Assembly: GCA_026397725.1 (NCBI GenBank)
Contig: JAPLUI010000505.1
Coordinates: 1 to 47,510 of the forward strand
DNA length: 47,510 nt
Direction: 5' to 3'
Origin: Verrucomicrobiota bacterium
Lineage (GTDB): Bacteria; Verrucomicrobiota; Verrucomicrobiia; Verrucomicrobiales; Akkermansiaceae
The position numbers and the translations under genes are program-made. Position 1 is the first letter of the stretch. Each line of letters begins with the position of its first letter. The notes under the pieces were generated by a model, which made no database searches, had not been told where the DNA came from, and saw only the letters and a list, made by a program, of their open reading frames with translations. Of the stretch, positions 1 to 9,089 are shown piece after piece.

Positions 1-787
1 CCGCCACCCTCTGCGAAGAAGACCGGGAAGAAGACGCAGGAAGAAGAGTTTTGCTAGAAGCTTTCGAAGAAGATCTAACGCAAGCGCCATCCGACGTTCA
101 AGTCGCCCATTTCATCGGCTTTCCATAACGCCGCTCACAGCCGAAATCAAAGACTCTCAAAAGACCGCTTTCGCCGAGGCTGCAAAGACGCTGAATGCGG
201 TGGAATTCGTGAATTTCTCAGCGCTGGTCACTCGATTGCTCAAGATTCTGGGCCTGCCTCCGGTGAAAGCGGGCGAAGTTTCAACATGGAGCGGTTAGCA
301 TGCTGCGAGACAGACGGAGCGAAGCGTAGCCCGCAGGGTGACGAGTCGAGGGCGACGACTGTATCAACCGAAAGACGAAGTGGGCCGCACTCTGGAGGCA
401 CTGGTCCCGCCGGATCCACAGGAGGCAGCCGTGAAGACCGTGCTCATGTAGGCGGACCCCTCTGCGGGGAGCGGATTTGAAGGTTTTCGGTGGTAGGCAA
501 GAAAGACCTTGATCGGCTGCGGCGATGTGGCAGATGGGTGACGGATGGGGAGGGAATTCCACGGGGATTTCTCCAATGCAAAACCTGGGCGGCACGCTCC
601 ATCCGATGCCGCCCACTCACCCTGGGCATATCCACGGCCTTGGGTCTGGGAGCATCCTTTCGTCTGTGTGATCAGCGATTTGTCGGGCATCTGCTGAAAT
701 CCGGTATTCTTTTGATTTTTTTCGTTCTTTTGTTATTTTCGTTGAGGCCGGAGCCTTGATCTTCTTCACTGGCCTTGCCTGCCTTGA
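1..787. other. Gene remnants and unassigned sequence before pglW
   Basis: No convincing complete gene is visible. Frame 3 is open from the window edge to a TAA at 126-128 and ends in AHFIGFP; frame 2 is open to a TAG at 296-298 and ends in KAGEVSTWSG. The two frames overlap, so they may be parts of one frameshifted gene tail or one may be chance. From about 300 to 787 the sequence has several short open frames on both strands but none with recognisable protein features. An in-frame TGA at 785-787 precedes the first recognisable kinase residues. The stretch reads like the debris expected at the edge of a decayed defence island. Confidence 0.4.
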
Positions 788-2767
788 TTTTGGAGCGGCG
801 GCATTTCGCATTCCGCTTCCCGAGCCCATGGTCCCATCCGCAAAGCACTGGAAAGCGATGGCCCGCTCCCAATTCCCCTGGGAACAGGAATTCAGATCTT
901 CAACTGGCAGACGGGTGCGCGCATTTCCGGCGGCAGCGAGACCCGCGTCGTCACCCGGATGTCGCTGACCCTCCATGCCAGCCAACTGATCGAGGATTCC
1001 TCACTGGTTTACATTGCACCGGAGGCCATCGCGGGCAATGCCGACGGCGGCACCGAACTGGATGTCTTTTCGTTAGGCGCGTTCACCTATCTGTTATTCA
1101 CCGGGTTGCCCCTCGCCACCTCCGTCACCGAACTCCAACAAAAGCTGAAAAACAGCCTCAGCAACGGCCTGAACATCAGCGAGGCCATGGACGGCGCGGT
1201 CGATTCCCTGGTCGAATTGGTGCGGACCACCGCGAACAGCATCGGCGAGGACCGCGAATCCGTGGAGGATTTTCTGGCAGGGCTCACCCTCGTTGAGGAA
1301 GAACTCACCCGGCCCGACGAGTCAGCGCTCGCCAGTCCGCTACAGGCATTGAGGAACGACGTGCTCGCCGGCGGCTACGTCGTGAAAAAGCGGCTGGGTT
1401 CAGGTTCGGTTTCGATAGTATATCTCGTGGACCTCAACGGCGATGAGCAGGTCCTCAAGGTTGCGCGGGCCAGCCAATACAACGCCCGCATCAAGGAGGA
1501 GTACGACGTTCTCAAGACCATCCAGGAAAAAGTGCGCTCGCGGATTGTGGTCGCACCGTTCGAGTTGGTGGAATTCGGTGAGCTGGTCGGCTTCACGATG
1601 GAATCCGCCGGCGAGAGAACCCTCGCGCGTTTCTTGCGTGAGGAAGGTAGGCTGGACCTCACCTACCTCAAGCGCTTCGGGGACGACCTGCTCCGCACGA
1701 TTAGGGATCTCGACGATGCCGGCGGGATCGCCCACCGCGACATCAAGCCGGAGAACATGGGCATCCGCATGCCTGGCAAGAAACAATACCAACTCTGCCT
1801 GTTCGATTTCTCGCTCTCCAAAGCGTCGCCCGAGGACATCAGCGTCGGAACTCAGGGCTACCTCGATCCCTTCATATCAGAGCGCAAGGTCAAGCGCTGG
1901 GACGTTAGCTCCGAGTGTTTTTCCGCAGCGATGAGTTTGCATGAAATGGCGGCTGGTTCCGACCGCCGAACCCGGCCCATATGGGGCGATGGCAAGAGTG
2001 ATCCCGCATCGATCCGGGGCGAAGTCAACATCAAGCCGGAAGTCTTTGATCCCGATCTCCGCGACCGCTTTGTCCACTTCTTTGAAAAGGCCCTGCGGCG
2101 GGATCATTGCGAGCGTTTTGACAACCCGGACCTGATGCTGAAGGCCTGGAACGACATCTTTGCCACCATCGATGAGCGGAAGAAAACCCGCACCGTTCAT
2201 CCTCTCGCTGACGGGGATGCCGATGACGACGGACTGCCCTATCAACTCCCGGAGGTCGTGAGCCCCGGTACCCAACTGGTCCTGCTGAGTCTCAGCACCC
2301 GGCTGCTCAACACCCTGGACCGGCTCAATCTCGTTACAGTAGCGGATCTGCTGGGCTTCCCGTTGCGCCGCATCTACCGGCTTCCCGGCGTCGGGAGCAA
2401 GACCCGGCGCGAACTCGGCGCCCTTGTCAAAGCCCTCCGCGCGCGGCTGCCCGGGCTTGAGGTGGATACCCTCAAAGCAATCGACGCTACGGAGAAGGAT
2501 GACGAATCCGCAGGCGATGCTTTTGCGAACGTCGATCTCATTGCACGGCAGGTTTCAATCATTGGCCGTGGCAAGGACCGCGCCGCGGAGCAGGAAGTCC
2601 AGTCCATCCAGCTCCGCCAGGCCCTCGACGCCGCCATGCCCGCCCTGTCCCGCGCAGGTCTCGCCGAAAGTCTAACCGCATCCCGGAAACTGACGGGCAC
2701 CCAGCTCATCAACGCCATCCATGAGGATTCGAACAAACTGGAGAACCCCCTTGCTTTCGTCAGATAA
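788..2767 (+). pseudogene. BREX type 2 Ser/Thr kinase PglW, truncated at both ends
   Basis: PglW is the large kinase of BREX type 2 (Pgl) phage defence. This remnant holds the C-terminal half of a first kinase-like domain (IFNWQTGAR near codon 40, then YIAPEA and DVFSLG). A nearly complete second kinase domain follows: glycine loop GSGSVSIVY, lysine in VLKVA, catalytic loop HRDIKPEN, and DFS in place of DFG. After it comes a helix-hairpin-helix/RNA polymerase alpha-CTD-like segment (LPGVGSKTRREL). The frame is open from 788, but the first ATG is at 959 and falls inside the homologous region, so the native start and the N-terminal domain are gone. The gene stops at 2765-2767, only 34 bp before the AbiEi start codon and inside an inverted repeat belonging to that operon, so the C-terminus was probably cut by insertion of the TA module. 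The family is normally well over 1,000 residues. Identification is from motifs and memory of the family. Confidence 0.75.
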
Positions 2768-2789
2768 ACCGCGTATTCTTCTGACGAAA
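2755..2789. promoter_or_regulatory. Inverted repeat upstream of the AbiE-type operon, probable autoregulatory operator
   Basis: Perfect 9-bp arms TTTCGTCAG (2755-2763) and CTGACGAAA (2781-2789) are separated by 17 bp and end 12 bp before the antitoxin ATG. AbiEi-type antitoxins are known to bind inverted repeats in their own promoter. The left arm overlaps the last codons of the truncated pglW frame. The operator role is inferred from position and symmetry. Confidence 0.55.
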
Positions 2790-2801
2790 CCGCATGCAGC
2801 C

Positions 2802-3419
2802 ATGAAAAAACACGCCGACTCCATTGACGCCGCCATTCTCGACCGGATCCGGTCTGGAGCGAAGGACTACGTCTGGACGCCGGCGGATTTTCTGGATTTG
2901 GGCTCCCGCGCCGCCGTGGACAAGGCGCTTTCCCGCAACGTGAAGTCCGGCCAGCTCCGCCGCGCTGGTCGCGGGTTGTATCACATTCTCCGCCAGCACC
3001 CGATCCTTGGCAATTTGGTCGCGCCCGATTCCCAGCTTCACGACGCCATTTGCCGCAGGGATGGCTCCAGGATCTACTTCACCGGTGCCCATGCGGCCAA
3101 TGCGTTGGGCCTGAGTGACCAGGTTCCGATGCGTCCCATGCTGCTCACCACGGGAGCCAGCCGCCGCATCCGCAAGGGGCCGGGCTCCCTCGTGCTCAAA
3201 CACGTATCGCCGCGCTTTGTTTCCGCGAGGCACCATACCAGCACACTCGCCATTCTGGCGCTCCGCTCCATCGGCAGGCGGTTTGTGGACGATGACATCG
3301 TCGCCCGCCTGCGCCGCAACCTGTCCCCGGTGGATCGGGCGGCCCTGTTGGACGACCTCGCTTGTGCCCCCGCCTGGATTGCCGATATCTTCCGCCAAGT
3401 CGCCACCGATCCCGCATGA
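2802..3419 (+). CDS. AbiEi-like antitoxin / DUF6088 family protein
   Basis: This 205-residue protein looks like the antitoxin of a type IV (AbiE) toxin-antitoxin pair. The N-terminus (about residues 1-70) resembles the winged-helix part of DUF6088/AbiEi proteins, with VWTPADF, a region around KALSRNVKSGQLRRAGRGLY, and then a C-terminal domain with YFTGAHAANALGL. Such antitoxins repress their own promoter and counter the nucleotidyltransferase toxin. I chose ATG 2802 because it follows the inverted repeat and starts MKKHADS; the upstream in-frame ATG at 2721 lies inside pglW. The stop codon overlaps the toxin start (ATGA), the usual translational coupling of these pairs. The gene looks intact although its partner toxin is not. 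Confidence 0.75.
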   Translation: MKKHADSIDAAILDRIRSGAKDYVWTPADFLDLGSRAAVDKALSRNVKSGQLRRAGRGLYHILRQHPILGNLVAPDSQLHDAICRRDGSRIYFTGAHAANALGLSDQVPMRPMLLTTGASRRIRKGPGSLVLKHVSPRFVSARHHTSTLAILALRSIGRRFVDDDIVARLRRNLSPVDRAALLDDLACAPAWIADIFRQVATDPA

Positions 3420-3880
3420 ACGCATTCATTCGTCTCACGCCCGAAGAACGATATTCCGCCTGCATGCAGGTGAAGGAATTGATGCATCTACAGGCGGTCA
3501 GCGTCGAAAAGGACTTCTGGGTCTGTTGGACCCTGCGCGAGCTCTTCACCCTGCCCGCCATTGGCGACCGTCTCACATTCAAGGGCGGCACCTCGCTGTC
3601 GAAGGCATGGCAGATCATCCAGCGTTTTTCCGAGGACATCGAAATCTTCTTCCGCTTCTCCTGGGTGGACTACTCCACCCACAAGCCAGGCACCTTCCGC
3701 CTCACCCCGCCCACCGACCACCTCGCCGACTGGCAATCCGACTATCAAGCCATGCTCGGCCCCATGTTCTTCGGCGATACTCCGACATTCGCCCAAATCA
3801 TGGCAGCCGCCACGACCTTCGAAACTACCTTCAACGCCACTGCCTCCACTGACCACCGACCACCGACCGCTGTCCACTGA
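3416..3880 (+). CDS. AbiEii/AbiGii-type nucleotidyltransferase toxin with large internal deletion
   Basis: AbiEii toxins are nucleotidyltransferases of usually 300 residues or more. This 154-residue frame keeps the N-terminal part (EKDFWVCWTLREL, FKGGTSLSK as the GSxxLxK-like motif, RFSEDIE) and then jumps to sequence typical of the far C-terminus (FFRFSWVDYST, HLADWQSDYQAM, MFFGDTPTF). Roughly 190 residues that I would expect in between are absent, including the rest of the catalytic core, while the reading frame is kept. The last residues after FNAT are encoded by a heptanucleotide repeat. The start overlaps the antitoxin stop by 4 bp. The product is probably inactive as a toxin. The deletion is inferred from remembered family members, not from an alignment. 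Confidence 0.7.
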   Translation: MNAFIRLTPEERYSACMQVKELMHLQAVSVEKDFWVCWTLRELFTLPAIGDRLTFKGGTSLSKAWQIIQRFSEDIEIFFRFSWVDYSTHKPGTFRLTPPTDHLADWQSDYQAMLGPMFFGDTPTFAQIMAAATTFETTFNATASTDHRPPTAVH

Positions 3881-3894
3881 CCTCTGACCTCTTC
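3845..3894. repeat. Heptanucleotide repeat run, CTGACCA type
   Basis: Consecutive 7-mers CTGACCA, CCGACCA, CCGACCG, CTGTCCA, CTGACCT, CTGACCT run through the last codons of the AbiEii frame and into the spacer before the next gene. It is one of many 7-bp-periodic runs in this window. Confidence 0.75.
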
Positions 3895-3905
3895 TTCCTC
3901 ACCCC

Positions 3906-5357
3906 ATGATCGAAAACCTCCTCGCCCAACCCGAGAGCAAGACGCTTGAATTCAAGCGCGACTTGTCGTCGCCCAGGCCGTTCCTGAAAACGCTGGTGGC
4001 TTTTGCCAATACGGCTGGCGGCAGGCTCGTCATCGGCGTGGCCGACGGAATGCAGGTCATCGGCGTCGAGGACCCGCTCACGGAGGAAGAGCGACTCTGC
4101 AACCTCATAGCCGACTCCATCTCCCCGCGCCTCGTGCCGAACATCGAAATGGTGACCATCGAGGGAAAAACCCTGCTGATCGCCGAGGTCTTTCTCAGTG
4201 GTTCACGCCCCCATTTCCTGCGTGCCGATGGTCCGGAAACCGGCGTTTACGTCCGGCTCGGTTCCACCAACCGCCAGGCCGACCGTGAACTGATCGCCGA
4301 ACTCCGCCGTTCGGTCGAAGGCGGCTCATTCGATGAATTGCCGATGCCGGCCTTGTCGGCGGAGGATCTGGATTTGAAGAGCGCCCGGGAAATCTTCCGC
4401 GGCAGGCGCGAACTCGACGAACAAGGACTTCTAACACTCAAACTGCTCCGCAGGGAGCAAGGCGCTCTGGTTCCCACCAAAGGTGCCCTCCTGCTTTTCG
4501 GCAAAGACCGCATCGACCATTTCCCCGATGCCTGGATCCAGTGCGGACGTTTCACCGGCACGGATAAGACCCATATCTTCGACCACATCGAACTTTACGA
4601 CCCGCTTCCCCAGGCAGTGGAAAGCATCATGCTGTTTCTCAAGAAGCACGCCATGCGCGGTGCCGATCTATCGGAAATCCGGCGCAAGGATGTTTGGAGC
4701 ATCCCGCTCACCATCCTGCGCGAGGTCGTCATCAATGCTCTCGTCCATGCCGACTACTCCCAGCGTGGTGCTCCCATTCGCGTCGCCTTTTTCGACGACC
4801 GGATCGAAGTCGAAAACCCCGGCATTCTCCTGCCAGGCCTCACCATTGAGGACATGAAGCAAGGCGTTTCAAGAATCCGCAACCCCGTCATCGCCCGCGT
4901 CTTTCGTGAACTCGGCCACATTGAGCAATGGGGTAGTGGCGTCCGCCGCATCTTTGCTGAAGCTGCGGAGCAAAACCTGCCCGCTCCCCAAATCATCGAA
5001 ATCGGCATGCATGTCCGCTTCATCGTGCCGCTGCTAGTGCCGATCATCACCTCACGGCCAGAGTCGGTGCCAGACTCCGAGGCCCAAGTCGAGGCCCAGT
5101 CAGGGGCCCAGTCAGGGGCCCAGTCAGGGGCCCAGTCGGAAGTGATCCTGCTTGAGCTGGATAAAGCTCCTCAATCCGCCAATGAACTGACTGCCGCCTT
5201 GGGTTTGAGCAGCAAAACCGGCGCGTTTAAACGTGCCATCAAGACGTTGATGGATCAGGGGCTTATCGAATACACCTTCCCCGAAAAACCCCAAAGCCGC
5301 CTCCAAAAATACCGCATCACCCCCCACGGCCGCGCCCTTCTCAAACTACCCATCTAA
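3906..5357 (+). CDS. Schlafen/AlbA_2-domain ATP-binding protein with C-terminal winged helix
   Basis: This 483-residue protein has an N-terminal Schlafen AlbA_2 domain (about residues 1-135; SKTLEFKRDL, FANTAGGRLVIGV, TGVYVRLGSTNRQA). A central GHKL-like ATPase region follows (about 255-360; LREVVINALVHADYSQRG with the N and D of the ATP site, then DDRIEVENPG and HIEQWGSGVRRIF). After a short linker of repeated AQSG units comes a winged-helix domain (about 410-480; SANELTAALGLSSKTGAFKRA). Family members are usually annotated as ATP-binding or RecG-like transcriptional regulators, and they are frequent in defence and toxin-antitoxin neighbourhoods. No Shine-Dalgarno sequence is visible; the ATG at 3906 fits the start of the AlbA_2 fold (SKTLEFKRD). 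The frame is complete. It lies in the block that separates the pglW and pglX remnants. Confidence 0.75.
   Translation: MIENLLAQPESKTLEFKRDLSSPRPFLKTLVAFANTAGGRLVIGVADGMQVIGVEDPLTEEERLCNLIADSISPRLVPNIEMVTIEGKTLLIAEVFLSGSRPHFLRADGPETGVYVRLGSTNRQADRELIAELRRSVEGGSFDELPMPALSAEDLDLKSAREIFRGRRELDEQGLLTLKLLRREQGALVPTKGALLLFGKDRIDHFPDAWIQCGRFTGTDKTHIFDHIELYDPLPQAVESIMLFLKKHAMRGADLSEIRRKDVWSIPLTILREVVINALVHADYSQRGAPIRVAFFDDRIEVENPGILLPGLTIEDMKQGVSRIRNPVIARVFRELGHIEQWGSGVRRIFAEAAEQNLPAPQIIEIGMHVRFIVPLLVPIITSRPESVPDSEAQVEAQSGAQSGAQSGAQSEVILLELDKAPQSANELTAALGLSSKTGAFKRAIKTLMDQGLIEYTFPEKPQSRLQKYRITPHGRALLKLPI
5097..5132 (+). repeat. 12-bp in-frame tandem repeat in the AlbA_2 protein linker
   Basis: Three exact copies of CAGTCAGGGGCC encode a QSGA tetrapeptide linker, flanked by further degenerate copies. 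Because the unit is 12 bp, slippage would change linker length without shifting the frame. Confidence 0.8.
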
Positions 5358-5383
5358 CATCAGCCCGAATGCGGTCAGAAATC

Positions 5384-5419
5384 GTAAGTCCTAAATCCTA
5401 AATTCCAAATCCTAAACCC
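5384..5419. repeat. Heptanucleotide repeat run, CCTAAAT type
   Basis: The 7-mers CGTAAGT, CCTAAAT, CCTAAAT, TCCAAAT, CCTAAAC lie between the AlbA_2 gene and the pglX remnant. The run marks the point where recognisable pglX sequence begins. Confidence 0.7.
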
Positions 5420-5514
5420 TTTGGGCTCACCTGTTCTCTCATTTTTCTGCCACAATTTTCCTGCCTGTATCTTGACTTCACCGATCCGTCATGGTCCGCC
5501 GCCGGCGAATCACC

Positions 5515-5553
5515 CCATCCACTATCCACGATCCGCGATCCACTATCCTCTTC
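5515..5553. repeat. Heptanucleotide repeat inserted in pglX
   Basis: The 7-mers CCATCCA, CTATCCA, CGATCCG, CGATCCA, CTATCCT interrupt the conserved PglX stretch DFTDPSW / TRFLGDLYQDL. The reading frame stays open across the insertion. Confidence 0.7.
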
Positions 5554-7433
5554 GGACCCCACCCGCTTCCTCGGCGACCTCTATCAGGACCTGTCGGAGG
5601 CGGCGCGGAAGAAGTATGCCCTGCTCCAGACGCCCGAGTTCATCGAGGAGTTCATTCTGGACCGCACGCTTACACCCGCCATCGAGACCTTTGGCTATCA
5701 GGTCGTGCGTCTGATCGACCCGACCTGCGGGTCCGGCCACTTTCTGCTCGGTGCCTTCATCCGACTGTTCCGGCTGTGGCTGGCCGCATGCCCCGGCGAA
5801 AACCCGCGGGTGCTCGCCCAGTTCGCGCTCAACGCCATTTACGGCGTCGATCTCAACCCCTACGCCGTCGCCATCGCCCGCTTCCGCCTGTTGCTGGCCG
5901 CGCTCCAGGTCTGCGGCATCACCAAGCTCAAGAACGCCCCGGACTTCACCATCCACCTCGCCTCCGGCGATTCCCTGCTCCATGGCCGCCGCTTCCGTGA
6001 ATCCGAAGGGGAAACCCGCCGCCAGTCCCTCTTCGAAACCGACGACGATGTCTTCCGCGACGAACTCAAGCACCACTACCAGGTCGAGGACGGCGAGGCC
6101 CTGCACCGCATCCTCGGTCAGCAATACCACGCCGTCGTCGGCAATCCGCCCTACATCACCGTGAAGGACCGCGCCGTCAGCGATCTCTACCGGCTGCGCT
6201 ACTCCTCATGCCACCGCCAGTATTCGCTCTCTGTGCCCTTCATGGAGCGTTTCTTCGACCTGGCGATCAAGGGCGACTGCGGCCCGCAGTATGGTGCCGG
6301 CTTCGTCGGGCAGATTACGGCGAATTCCTTCATGAAGCGCGAGCTTGGCAAGAAACTCATCGAGGAATATTTGCCGCGGTGGGACCTTACGCACGTCCTC
6401 GATACGTCGGGAGCTTACATTCCGGGTCACGGCACGCCAACAGTCATTCTATTAGGGAAGAATCAGCTTCCTATGAGCAAAACCATCCGCACCGTGCTCG
6501 GCATCCGCGCCGAACCGGCAAAGCCCGCTGAACCCGCGCTGGGCCTTGTCTGGCAGGCAATCGTTCAGCAAATCGACCAGTCCGGCAGCGAGAGCGAATG
6601 GGTGAGTGCCGGCGATTCACCACGCGCCAAATTCCATCAACATCCGTGGAGCATCGGCGGTGGCGGTGCAGCAGAATTGAAGGAGAGTGTCGAGGACTCC
6701 GCCGATTCTACTTTGGGCGAACATGTCAGCGAGATGGGTTTTTGAGGAATGACTAACGCCGATGAAGCGATGGTTTCGGAGGTCGCGCATTACATGAGGC
6801 ATCGAGTTGAGCCCGCTATTTTTCGGCCACTGGTCTCAGGTGAGAAAGTTCGTGATTGGGGAGTGACGGACACTGATGCCGTATTCTTTCCCTATGGATT
6901 AGATGGGCTAGTTAGCATTGATAATCTACCGGAAATCTATCGTGTTCTTTGGCCCTGCCGGACGGAGCTTGGCAACCGCGCGACGTTCAGCAAGCGGACG
7001 TATTTTGATGAAGGTCGCGCGTGGTGGGAGTGGCACCAAATCGCGTTAGAATGCTTGCTTTCACCGCTAACGATTACTTGGAGCGAGATAGCGACGACTA
7101 ATAACTTCGTTCTCGACCGTGGCGGCAGTGTTTTCAGCCAGACAGCACCGGTTATGAAGCTCAAGGCAGATATGTCTTTGAGCGAACACATCCAACTTCT
7201 TGGAGCGCTCAACAGCTCGGTTGGTTGCTTTTGGATGAAGCAATGTTGTTTTCCAAAAGGCGGCAGCGGTATCGGTCGTGGAATTCAGAATGAGGCTTGG
7301 GAAAGTCGCTACGCATTCAACGCGACAGCAATCGCGAACTTTCCCCTCCCCGCGCACCAGCCCTCGCAGCTTCCGACCGTGCTCGTCCAAACCAGCGCGA
7401 CCCTGCAGGGCCAGTCGCCGGCGGCCGTACTAA

Positions 7434-7504
7434 ATGACGAATTCGGAATGACGAATGTCGAAGGGGCTGCCACTTCGTCATTTGCCATTCGTCATGCGTC
7501 ATTG
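7434..7504. repeat. Palindromic heptad element inserted in pglX
   Basis: The left side reads as the 7-mers AATGACG, AATTCGG, AATGACG, AATGTCG. After a short spacer the right side reads as complementary-type 7-mers (CATTTGC, CATTCGT, CATGCGT, CATT). The two sides form an imperfect hairpin. It lies inside the C-terminal third of the pglX remnant, just before the frameshift. Confidence 0.7.
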
Positions 7505-7660
7505 CGCGAGGCGCTGGCAAACGCCCGCGACCAGGCCAGGCCACCCGCCTGCGGCGGCAGCTCATCGCCTGGCAGGAGGAGCTGGATTGGCAGGTTTACG
7601 AAGCCTACGGACTCGTCGAAGCCACCGATGAGGTGAGTTTGCCGGAGGGTTGCATTGAAT

Positions 7661-7716
7661 GCCCCAACGGGGCTTTGTCCCACAGCCCAGGGTTGCGAGG
7701 CACAAGCTACCCTGGG
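7661..7716. repeat. REP-like double palindrome inserted in pglX
   Basis: GCCCCAACGGGGC (7661-7673) is followed by CCCAGGGT (7686-7693) and its complement ACCCTGGG (7709-7716). The insertion separates two blocks of PglX coding sequence and goes with a change of frame. I recognise similar sequences, from memory only, as dispersed repeats in other genomes of this superphylum. Confidence 0.6.
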
Positions 7717-8152
7717 TCCACGATGCCGGAAATATCGACAGGTCGGGGAAATCCCGGTCCCGCCGAAGTATGCGAACGCCGATTTCAAGAAAGCGTCCTA
7801 CTGGAAACTCCGCGGCAAGCTCGACGTGCCGAAGGAGCGCTGGATCAGCTACCCCGGTGCCGAGCGCAATGGCGACACGTCCACCATCATCGCCTGGGCC
7901 GGCTCGGACCACCTTCAGCAAGCGCAGGCGCTCGCCGAGTATTTCCTAGATGCCAAGGACGCCCACGGCTGGCCACCCGCCAAATTGAAGCCCCTGCTCG
8001 CCGCGCTGGCGGATCTGCTGCCCTGGCTCAAACAATGGCACAACACATTCGACCCCAACTACTGCATGGGCCTCGGGGATTATTTCCAAGGTTTCCTGGA
8101 GGAACAGTGCCGGGCGCTGGAAACGACGGTGGAAGAGGTGGACCGGGGGCGA

Positions 8153-8280
8153 GGAGCCACGACATTCCTGTCGTGATAGGAGCCACGACATTCCTGTCGT
8201 GATAGGAGCCACGACATTCCTGTCGTGATAGGAGCCACGACATTCCTGTCGTGATAGGAGCCACGACATTCCTGTCGTGG
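8153..8280. repeat. REP array: five 26-bp palindromic units
   Basis: Four identical 26-bp units and a 24-bp fifth begin at 8153, 8179, 8205, 8231 and 8257. Each holds the palindrome CCACGACA-TTCC-TGTCGTGG (the last base varies). There are no spacers, so this is not CRISPR. A related palindrome, GGGCGACAGGAATGTCGCCC, lies at about 8340-8359, just before the RAYT gene. Array and RAYT gene together match a REP/RAYT pair. The first unit supplies the stop codon of the pglX remnant. Confidence 0.85.
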
Positions 8281-8374
8281 AAGCGAATGAGCTGGGAATG
8301 AGAAGTGCGTAAGCGCTTTCCCATTCTCTCTCCATTCTCAGGGCGACAGGAATGTCGCCCCTCCGTTGCCCTCC

Positions 8375-8977
8375 CTACTCCACTGCGAGGGCGCGTTCGC
8401 CCTGCCAGAGGGTGAAGGTGCCGGGCGGCAGCTTGGCGGGGTTCCGGCGGATGTAACGCACGGCGTTCGCAAAGTGCCGGCCATCACGAATCAAGGTGTC
8501 CCGATAGTTTTTCTGCCAGATGCTGCCGTGGCCGATTCCACGGGCGGAAGTGCCCTTCCATGCTTTCAGCAGCGCTTCGAGCGGCGCTTGCGGAGTGAAT
8601 AACAAATGCAGGTGATTCGGCATGATGACCCAGGCGTGGTGCTCCACACGCACACCTTGGTAACGCATGAGAATTTCCTCGATGATTCTCCGATCGGCGG
8701 GTTCCCGCAGCAGGCACGATCCCGTGCCCTCATCCAGCCAGGTCTCCAGCGTGCGGGTGAAGCGCTGGTGGTACTCGCGCTGGTGTTCGTCAGTCCATGG
8801 TTTGGGATGGTGGCTGTGCCATGCGGCGCGTTCCTCTTCCCAGATCCGCAGCTTGGTGGCCGGCATGGCATCCCCGAGCCGGAAGGTGACAAAACGCATC
8901 ACCTCGCCCTGCTGCCAGTGCGGGAGTTTGGAGCCGTGCTTCAGAATCTCTTCGGAATCGTTGAGAAAATCGGACAT
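8375..8977 (-). CDS. REP-associated tyrosine transposase (RAYT, Y1_Tnp/TnpA_REP family)
   Basis: This 200-residue single-domain HUH nuclease has the metal-binding motif in MPNHLHLLF and a probable catalytic tyrosine in the C-terminal helix (ANAVRYIRRNP). Length and layout fit RAYTs, which act on single-stranded palindromic REP sequences. The N-terminal region contains FVTFRL, common in this family in place of the IYHV-type strand. The start at 8977 (MSDFLNDSEE) is the longest sensible frame. The gene is convergent with the pglX remnant and lies next to a five-unit REP array whose palindrome is its likely substrate. It looks intact and could be the agent spreading at least some of the palindromes seen here. 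Confidence 0.85.
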   Translation of the reverse strand: MSDFLNDSEEILKHGSKLPHWQQGEVMRFVTFRLGDAMPATKLRIWEEERAAWHSHHPKPWTDEHQREYHQRFTRTLETWLDEGTGSCLLREPADRRIIEEILMRYQGVRVEHHAWVIMPNHLHLLFTPQAPLEALLKAWKGTSARGIGHGSIWQKNYRDTLIRDGRHFANAVRYIRRNPAKLPPGTFTLWQGERALAVE

Positions 8978-9089
8978 CAGGTCGGGGTGCCGCCATCGGT
9001 GAAAAGCCGAAATAAGGCGGACCCACCCGACCTGTTGCTCACCACCCCGGAGTCCCTTGAAGTCATGCTGATTTATGGTGTACGGGGTT

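Larger units (their letters stand above)
5402..8176 (+). pseudogene. BREX type 2 adenine-specific DNA methyltransferase PglX, multiply disrupted
   Basis: PglX is the N6-adenine methyltransferase of BREX type 2. Recognisable parts are DFTDPSW and TRFLGDLYQDL, the SAM motif DPTCGSGHFLLG, VDLNPYAVAIARFRLL, the catalytic NPPYI, and the typical C-terminal segments SYPGAER, IAWAGSDHLQQAQALAEYF and LLPWLKQWHN. The N-terminal few hundred residues are missing: the frame opens after a TAA at 5399-5401 with no start codon. A heptad repeat is inserted between DFTDPSW and the following TRFLGDL at 5515-5553. An in-frame TGA lies at 6743-6745, a frameshift near 7540, and a REP-like insertion with a second frame change at about 7645-7740. 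Another palindromic element sits at 7434-7504. The final stop codon is supplied by the first unit of the downstream REP array. The gene cannot give a full enzyme. Confidence 0.8.

Noticed and set aside
788..8176. Functional BREX type 2 system
   Set aside because: pglW lacks both ends, pglX has a stop, frameshifts and no N-terminus, and no pglY, pglZ or brx gene is in the window.
8153..8280. CRISPR-like array of short repeats
   Set aside because: The 26-bp units are directly adjacent with no unique spacers, and each is a palindrome. No cas genes are present. It fits a REP array next to a RAYT.
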